From: Acidithiobacillus ferruginosus
GTDB taxonomy: Bacteria; Pseudomonadota; Gammaproteobacteria; Acidithiobacillales; Acidithiobacillaceae
DNA: 10,575 bases
Assembly: GCF_018854495.1 (NCBI RefSeq)
Contig: NZ_JABBDR010000290.1
Coordinates: forward strand, 1-10,575
Direction: 5' to 3'
The stretch's first letter is position 1. Each line of letters opens with the position of its first letter. The notes beneath the pieces are model-generated. The model did not search any database. It saw only the letters and a list, made by a program, of their open reading frames with translations, and was not told the DNA's origin. This document shows positions 5,184-10,575 of this stretch, piece by piece. A program made the position numbers and the translations under genes.

Positions 5184-8100
5184 TCATGCATCTTTTCCAG
5201 ACCTGTTATTCTGCACCTTCATCCCCTCGATGCCGAGGGGTTGATTCATGCAATATTTATCGCTCTCCGGCTTCCGTACCACCTGCCCGAACCACACATA
5301 AAACGCGGGAATCACAAAGAGCGAAACCAGCGACCCGAAGCCCAGACCGCTGACAATGACCAGTCCCATGGAGAACCGCGCATCGGCATTCCCGCCACTG
5401 GCGAAGAGCAGGGGTATGGCACCGGCAATCATCGCCGCCACCGTCATGAGGATAGGGCGTAGGCGCAGGATTGCCGCTTCCGCCACCGCATGGCGCCGGT
5501 CGAAATGCTTTTCCTCCTGCATGACACGGGCAAATTGCACGATAAGAATGCCCTGTTTCGCGATCAACCCGATGAGCATGACCATACCCACTTCGGAATA
5601 GATATTGACGCTGGAGGCGCCCAGCGCAATGGGCAGCAGGGCGCCGAAGAGCGCGACTGGCACCGCGGTGAGCACCACCAGGGCATCGCGAAAGCTATTG
5701 AACTGCGCCGCCAGCAACAGCAGGACCATCAACAGCGCAAAACCGAAAGTGACCACCAGCGCACTGCCCTGATGCATGTACTGACGAGACACGCCGGCAT
5801 AGTGGATCTGATCCCCGGCGGGCAGGATTTTCTGGGCATGGTTCCGCAGGAATTGCAGGGCCTGCCCCAAAGACACCCCGGGTGCCGGATTAGCCTGAAT
5901 GAAGACCGCGGGCAACTGCTGGAACTGCGGCAGGAAAGTGGGTGCCGGTCGCGACTGCAGGGAGACAAAGGTGGACAGCGGCACCTGCGCACCGGAGGGC
6001 GTTTTGATGGTATAGGCCTTCAGGAAATCCGGATTGGCGCGCAACGCGGGCGGCACCTGGGGCACGACGCGGTAGCTGAGGCCGCCCATGTCGAAATAAT
6101 TGACATAGTTGCCGCCCAGCAGGGTTTCCAGATTCTGCCCGATATCCGCCATACTCAGGCCGAAGGAGGCAGCCATCTGACGATTGATATGAAGTTCCTG
6201 GATCTGATTGTTATACTTCAGATTTTTGCAGACGAAGGAGAACAGGCCGCTGGCCCTGGCCTCCCGCACCAGCTTGCCGGAGACCGCATCCAATTGGTGA
6301 TAGCCGCCGCCGGTACTGGTGAGCACGAACTGCACCGGCAGCCCCACCGCCGCTCCCGGCAAGGGCGGCAGGCCGAAGGCGGAGAGTTTCATGCCCGGCA
6401 CCTGCTCGGCCAGTTTCTGCACTTTTTCTTTGACCTGCTGAGTGGTGACATTGCCGCGCTCGGGTTTGAGCACCACACCCGCCATCACCTCGTTGTTCAG
6501 CAACATGCCGCCGATACCCACCCCATTGACCGCGAAGCTGTGGCTGCGACTGTCGATTTTATTGAAAACCGTCTTGGTCAGATAACTGTCATAGGCGTTC
6601 ATGTACTCCAGGGTCGCCGTCGGCTGGGCCACGCCGTTGACATAGACGATGCCCTGATTGGCGGGCGGTGCCAGCTCACTCTGGCTGATGGAGAAAAGAA
6701 AATAAATGCCCCCGGTGAGAATCAGCGCCAGCGTGACGGTGGCCGGCCAGACCCGCAGACTGGCAAGAAGGACATGCCCATAGAAGGCCTTGAGCCGTCC
6801 GAAAACCTGATCCACCAGATGCGCCATCCGCCCTTCGTGCCCGGCCTTCAAGACCCGCGAGGCGAGCATGGGGGCGAGGGTCAGGGCGGCCACCATGGAC
6901 AGCAGCACCGTGGCGACAATGGTAAAGGCGAATTCACTAAACAAATGCCCCACCAACCCGCCGATGAAGGCCATGGGGGCGAAAACCGCCACCAGCGTCG
7001 TCGCCATGACCAGGATGGGGCTGGCCAGTTCACGGGCGCTGAGCAGCGCCGCGTGCAGGGGCGTGGCACCATTTTCGATATGCCGGTGGACGTTTTCGAC
7101 GACGATGATGGCATCATCCACCACCAGCCCGATAGCCAGCACCATGGCGAGCAAGGTAAGCAAATTCAGCGTGTAACCAAGGGCATGGAGGATGGTGACC
7201 GAGCCGACCATTGCCACCGGGATGGCGAGCACCGGCACGATCAGCGCCCGCCATGAGCCCATGAAGAAATAGATCACCAGGATGACCACCAGCAGCGCGA
7301 GGGCGATATTGACTTCCACTTCCTGCAAAGAACTTTTGACGAACTGCGCGCCATTGTAAATGGTGTAGCCCTTCATGCCCGGCGGCATGGTCGAGTCCAA
7401 CTGGGCCATCACCTTTTGAATACCCTGGGACACCTTCAGGGCATTACTGCCGGGAGCCTGCTGGATGCCGATATTGACCGCCGGCTGGCCATCCACCATG
7501 ACGGATGAGTCATAAGTCTGAGCGCCCAGGGAGACTTTGGCCACCTGTCCCAGCCGAATCGGCACCCCATGCACTGTCGCCACCACCAGATTGCGAAATT
7601 CCTCAGCGCTATGCAGGGCGGTATTGGCACTCAGGGAGACCGCCGTGTACTGACCACGCAGACGCCCGACCGCGGCGACAAAGTCGTTCTGCTTCAGGGC
7701 GGTACTGATCTGTTCCGGGGTAATGCCGAGCACGGACATTTCCTGCGGGTCGAGCCAGACGCGCATGGCATAGGTGTTGCCGTTGGGTCCGGTGCCCGGC
7801 GGCAGGATGGAAGTCAGGCCCACCCCCGGCACGGACTGGATGGCAGGTTGCACCACCCGGGTCAGATAGTCGGTGATCTGCTGCTGATTGAAGCCTTTAC
7901 CATGGTAGCTCAACAACATCAGGTAGGCGCCGGAGCCGGACATTTCCTGCACCACCGGCTGCATCACCCCCTTGGGGAGCTGATTGAGGACCGTATTGAC
8001 CTTGCTCTGCACCTGGGACAAGGCCGCGTTGGGATCTTCGCCCATGCGCATATAGAGGGTGAGAATGGAGATGCCATCCTCACTCACCGCCGTCATATAG

Positions 8101-8333
8101 TTGATGCCGGGGGCTTGCCCGACGGCCTTTTCCAGTGGCGCCGTAATAAAGGCATTGACGGTCTTCGGGGTGGCCCCGAAGTAATGGGTGGTCACCGTGA
8201 TCATGGAGCTGTTGGTCGGCGGATATTCGGTGATGGGCATCAGGCCGAGGGAACGCAACCCGAAGAAAAACAGCACCAGGCTCAGGGAGATGGCGAGGAT
8301 GGGGCGGCGGATAAAGGGTTCGGTGAAATGCAT
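5184..8333 (-). CDS. RND (HAE1-type) efflux transporter, inner-membrane permease
   Basis: A 1049-residue proton-driven drug/solute exporter of the RND superfamily, hydrophobe/amphiphile (HAE1) branch and the same length as AcrB. It should work as a trimer in the inner membrane. The first membrane helix starts near residue 11 (FIRRPILAISLSLV). Two large periplasmic loops (about 33-340 and 560-870) carry the porter and docking domains. TM4 holds the proton-relay pair D406-D407 in IGLVVDDAIIVVENV. TM10 keeps the relay lysine K926 in IGLIAKQGILIVQFA, with Gln-Gly replacing the Asn-Ala common in AcrB/MexB. By general look it resembles MexI/VexH-type permeases, but I cannot assign a substrate. ATG 8333 follows the fusion-protein stop by 8 bases, and GAGGA overlapping that stop is the ribosome-binding site. 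The last 20 or so residues form a polar tail that overlaps a DNA hairpin. Confidence 0.96.
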   Translation of the reverse strand: MHFTEPFIRRPILAISLSLVLFFFGLRSLGLMPITEYPPTNSSMITVTTHYFGATPKTVNAFITAPLEKAVGQAPGINYMTAVSEDGISILTLYMRMGEDPNAALSQVQSKVNTVLNQLPKGVMQPVVQEMSGSGAYLMLLSYHGKGFNQQQITDYLTRVVQPAIQSVPGVGLTSILPPGTGPNGNTYAMRVWLDPQEMSVLGITPEQISTALKQNDFVAAVGRLRGQYTAVSLSANTALHSAEEFRNLVVATVHGVPIRLGQVAKVSLGAQTYDSSVMVDGQPAVNIGIQQAPGSNALKVSQGIQKVMAQLDSTMPPGMKGYTIYNGAQFVKSSLQEVEVNIALALLVVILVIYFFMGSWRALIVPVLAIPVAMVGSVTILHALGYTLNLLTLLAMVLAIGLVVDDAIIVVENVHRHIENGATPLHAALLSARELASPILVMATTLVAVFAPMAFIGGLVGHLFSEFAFTIVATVLLSMVAALTLAPMLASRVLKAGHEGRMAHLVDQVFGRLKAFYGHVLLASLRVWPATVTLALILTGGIYFLFSISQSELAPPANQGIVYVNGVAQPTATLEYMNAYDSYLTKTVFNKIDSRSHSFAVNGVGIGGMLLNNEVMAGVVLKPERGNVTTQQVKEKVQKLAEQVPGMKLSAFGLPPLPGAAVGLPVQFVLTSTGGGYHQLDAVSGKLVREARASGLFSFVCKNLKYNNQIQELHINRQMAASFGLSMADIGQNLETLLGGNYVNYFDMGGLSYRVVPQVPPALRANPDFLKAYTIKTPSGAQVPLSTFVSLQSRPAPTFLPQFQQLPAVFIQANPAPGVSLGQALQFLRNHAQKILPAGDQIHYAGVSRQYMHQGSALVVTFGFALLMVLLLLAAQFNSFRDALVVLTAVPVALFGALLPIALGASSVNIYSEVGMVMLIGLIAKQGILIVQFARVMQEEKHFDRRHAVAEAAILRLRPILMTVAAMIAGAIPLLFASGGNADARFSMGLVIVSGLGFGSLVSLFVIPAFYVWFGQVVRKPESDKYCMNQPLGIEGMKVQNNRSGKDA
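5223..5240. repeat. GC-rich perfect hairpin in the 3' end of the RND gene
   Basis: CCCCTCG, 4-base loop, CGAGGGG: a perfect 7-bp stem about 40 bases before the RND stop codon. It codes for part of the tail NQPLGIEG. On the minus strand it is followed by ATGAAGG, so it lacks the U-run of an intrinsic terminator. It may still stabilise mRNA ends or slow transcription between the efflux genes and DUF924. Confidence 0.4.
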
Positions 8334-8341
8334 GGGGATCC

Positions 8342-9424
8342 TCAGAGATGCACGGCGTTATTGATGCGCACATGGTCGCCGCTGTGCAGTTTGACCTGCC
8401 CCGCGGTGACCACCAGATCGCCCGCCTTGAGGCCGGAACGGACCACCACCTGGTTGCCGCGCTGCAGGCCCGTGGTCACCGGCTGCTCTTTGGCGATCAG
8501 GGTATGATCCGGTCCCGGGGTCAGCACATAAACAAAGTCCCCATAGGTATTGAAGCTCACCGCCACCGTAGGAATCATCAGGCGTGCCGTGGGTGCCTCC
8601 TTTTGCAGGACGACGCGAACGAACATGCCCGGCTTCAAGCCCCGTGGCGCATCGACGAGGGCGCGGACGCTGACTGCCCGGTTTTGCGCATTCACATGAC
8701 TGGAAACTGCCTGCACTTTGGCACGGTAATGGCGCAGGACAACCCCGTCATGTACGTCCAGTTGTATCGGTGCGCCCGCCTGCACCGCCTGCACATCACG
8801 CTGGGGTACCGTGAAATCGGCGTAGAGCGTCTGCAGGTTTTCGATATGCACCACCGGCATACCCGCATGGACATATTCCCCCATGTTCACGGTACGCAAG
8901 CCCAATACCCCGCTGAATGGGGCACGGATCTGCGTATCCGCCAGAGACTCCTGCAAGGCCGTCACCCGGGCCTGGGCCACACTGGCACCATAACGCGCCT
9001 TATCCAGTGCAGCGGTAGAGATGCCGTGGATGGCAAAGACCTTCTCGGCGCGCTGATAATCCACCTGCGCAAGGGCGGCCTCGGCCTTGGCGGCCTGCAA
9101 CTGGCCGGGCAAAGCGCCGGGGTCGAGAGACAGGAGCAGTTGTCCCTTTTGCACCGTGGCACCGGAGTGAAAGCCGATATGCTGCACCACACCCCCGGTC
9201 TGGGGACTGAGCACCGCTCCCTGTTGCGGCACGATCTCGCCCACGGCGGTCAACTCGCCCGCCATCGACTCGTTTTGCGCGCGCGTGGCAGAAACGGTGA
9301 CCACCGGATTGGCCGCCACTGCCAAGCGTGCGTGCAACCGACCCTGACGCCATTGATACCAGCCATAAACGCCGCCAAAAAGCAGCACGACAACGATACC
9401 CAGTAAGAAAAAGGCCTTCTTCAT
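8342..9424 (-). CDS. RND efflux periplasmic adaptor (membrane-fusion protein)
   Basis: A 360-residue adaptor of the HlyD/AcrA type that joins the RND permease to the outer-membrane channel. It begins with MKKAFFLLGI and a hydrophobic stretch at residues 4-22. There is no lipobox cysteine, so it is probably held by an uncleaved N-terminal anchor and not by a lipid. Both halves of the biotinyl-lipoyl-like domain are visible (about 67-101, GGVVQHIGFHSGATVQKGQLLLSLDPG, and about 165-196, IRAPFSGVLG to VVHIENL). They flank a helical hairpin (about 104-162) rich in Ala, Gln and Glu. Beta-barrel and membrane-proximal domains follow (LKPGMFVRVVL, then LQRGNQVVVRSGLKAGDLVV). ATG 9424 overlaps the outer-membrane-factor stop by 4 bases (ATGA), with GGGAG 7 bases upstream. 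The gene is clearly cotranscribed with its neighbours. Confidence 0.95.
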   Translation of the reverse strand: MKKAFFLLGIVVVLLFGGVYGWYQWRQGRLHARLAVAANPVVTVSATRAQNESMAGELTAVGEIVPQQGAVLSPQTGGVVQHIGFHSGATVQKGQLLLSLDPGALPGQLQAAKAEAALAQVDYQRAEKVFAIHGISTAALDKARYGASVAQARVTALQESLADTQIRAPFSGVLGLRTVNMGEYVHAGMPVVHIENLQTLYADFTVPQRDVQAVQAGAPIQLDVHDGVVLRHYRAKVQAVSSHVNAQNRAVSVRALVDAPRGLKPGMFVRVVLQKEAPTARLMIPTVAVSFNTYGDFVYVLTPGPDHTLIAKEQPVTTGLQRGNQVVVRSGLKAGDLVVTAGQVKLHSGDHVRINNAVHL

Positions 9425-10575
9425 GCGGGGGCTCCCGGAGATTGGTGAATGGCGGAATGGGGTTGCGCGTCGCTGGCCGGGCGGGCATCACCGGTTTCGG
9501 GCTGCCAGCCGTCGCCCAGCGCCACAAAGAGCGCCACGCTGTCCAGATAACGCTGACCACGGGCGCTGATGGCAGCGACCGTGTCCTGTTGATATGCGAT
9601 TTCGGCATCGAGCACCGTAGCATAGTCGGTGGCGCCATCACGGTAGCGGGCCTCCGCCAGACGCAGGGCGGCCCCGGCGGCAGTCTGTGCGGCCAGGCGA
9701 TGTTGATAAGACGTGTCGGCGCCCTGCAAAGCCCGCAGGGCATCGGCCACTTCACGAAAGGCATTGAGTACGGTGCCGCGATACTGATCGCTGACCGCTT
9801 TGTACTGGTCGAGCGCCGCGCGGCGTTGGGCGTGGAGGGCGCCGCCATTATAAATCGGTGCCGCGATCCCCGCCCCCAGGGACCAGAGGGTCGAAATCGG
9901 GCTGAAGAACATCCCCCCGGTCATGGCCGCCTTACCGATGTCGGCGGTGATATTGAACTGGGGATACAGATCAGCGGTGGCCACATCGGCCTGCGCGGAC
10001 GCCACTTTCAGCTCCGCCGCTGCGGCCTGGATATCCGGGCGCTGCGCGGCCAGAGCCGAAGGCAGGGTGGTGGGCAGGCTGGACGGCAATTGCAGACTGG
10101 CGAGTGTCGGCATGGGCAGATCCGTATCGGGAGACTGGCCCAGCAAAGCCGCCAGCCCATGGCGGGCCACCGCCACATCCGCCTGCAAGGGGGCAATGCG
10201 CGCCTGCGCCGCCGCGGTGATGGCCTCCTGTTGATCCACGCTTTGCAGATTCTGATAACCCAACTGATATTCCTGCTGCAGCAGGTGCAACAGACGGTCA
10301 TCGGCCGTGGCGATCTGCCGGGCGGCATCGAGCTGAGCCTGTGCCGCAGCACCGTTGATTACCGCCCGGCTCACCGCCGCCGCCAGAAAGACTTCGCTTT
10401 GATGCAGACTGGCGCGACTGACTGCCGCCCGCGCCCTGGCCGCATGTACCAGATCCTTCTGGCGACCAAACACGTCGGGGTTGTAGCTGACGTTTATAGT
10501 GCCCAGCAGCAGACTATAGAGGTTACCGGGAATGCGGTAGCTCGCCCCGCCATTCGCGCCGGTGCGCTGTGCCCG
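9421..10575 (-). CDS. RND efflux outer-membrane factor, NodT/TolC family (5' end outside window)
   Basis: The outer-membrane channel of the tripartite pump, 384 residues visible and open at the window edge. Full NodT-type proteins are about 450-500 residues, so roughly 80-110 N-terminal residues, including any signal peptide and lipobox, are missing. The visible part starts in the NVSYNPDVFGRQKDLVHAARARA region typical of the family, at the first beta-strand/helix transition. Two TolC-type repeats of long Ala/Gln-rich helices follow. The second strand region is LYPQFNITADIG to IYNGGALHAQRRAA, followed by RYRDGATDYATVLDAEIAYQQ near the C-terminus. GTG 10473 is internal, because the same frame continues upstream with clear family sequence. 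The gene is first of the visible operon (channel, adaptor, permease), and its promoter would be upstream of the window. Confidence 0.95.
   Translation of the reverse strand, partial: RAQRTGANGGASYRIPGNLYSLLLGTINVSYNPDVFGRQKDLVHAARARAAVSRASLHQSEVFLAAAVSRAVINGAAAQAQLDAARQIATADDRLLHLLQQEYQLGYQNLQSVDQQEAITAAAQARIAPLQADVAVARHGLAALLGQSPDTDLPMPTLASLQLPSSLPTTLPSALAAQRPDIQAAAAELKVASAQADVATADLYPQFNITADIGKAAMTGGMFFSPISTLWSLGAGIAAPIYNGGALHAQRRAALDQYKAVSDQYRGTVLNAFREVADALRALQGADTSYQHRLAAQTAAGAALRLAEARYRDGATDYATVLDAEIAYQQDTVAAISARGQRYLDSVALFVALGDGWQPETGDARPASDAQPHSAIHQSPGAPA

Noticed and set aside
5223..5240. Hairpin as an intrinsic terminator of the efflux operon
   Set aside because: There is no U-run after the stem on the minus strand, and it lies inside coding sequence before the stop codon.
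5490..7256. 588-codon open frame on the + strand opposite the RND gene
   Set aside because: It lies wholly antisense to a well-supported permease. Its His/Gln/Gly/Arg-rich composition, without domains, is typical of shadow frames of GC-rich genes.
1..10575. tRNA, rRNA, riboswitch or CRISPR array
   Set aside because: No cloverleaf, conserved rRNA block or regularly spaced direct repeats were seen on reading either strand. A covariance-model search was not possible.

Overview
The window looks like a piece of an acidophilic or chemolithotrophic proteobacterial chromosome. Acidithiobacillus or a close relative is my best guess, from the general look of the proteins and the decayed insertion sequence. 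This is inference; no rRNA or other lineage marker is present. No rRNA, tRNA or CRISPR array was seen. Most of the sequence is GC-rich, but about 3040-4570 is visibly more AT-rich (47% GC over 3301-3360 by hand count) and holds the insertion-sequence remnant.

Region 1 (1-2988) is core housekeeping. The 3' part of plsY (phospholipid synthesis, + strand) converges, with 6 bases between stop codons, on a three-gene minus-strand operon. Read 5' to 3' the operon is a DUF455 ferritin-like diiron protein, tsaD (tRNA t6A37 synthesis) and a four-repeat TPR protein. DUF455 and tsaD overlap by 8 bases. tsaD and the TPR gene share one base (TGATG). The three are very likely translationally coupled, which makes the diiron protein a candidate partner in tRNA or iron-related chemistry.

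Region 2 (about 3036-4590) is the AT-richer accessory stretch. A cysteine-rich Crp/Fnr-type regulator precedes a small DUF2892 inner-membrane protein on the minus strand. The regulator has a good -10 box, and an inverted repeat lies across the expected transcription start, which suggests autoregulation. Upstream lies a strongly decayed IS256-family element: about 25 transposase codons on the + strand plus a probable right terminal repeat. Next to it is a Sel1-repeat gene that has lost its 5' end.

Region 3 (about 4634-10575) is minus strand. A complete tripartite RND efflux operon runs from the outer-membrane factor (NodT/TolC family, its 5' end outside the window) through the membrane-fusion protein to an HAE1-type RND permease, with overlapping or nearly abutting genes. 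A DUF924 gene follows directly. The Sel1 remnant lies just after the DUF924 stop codon, in the same reading frame. The three efflux proteins should form one envelope-spanning proton-driven pump; its substrate cannot be read from the sequence.
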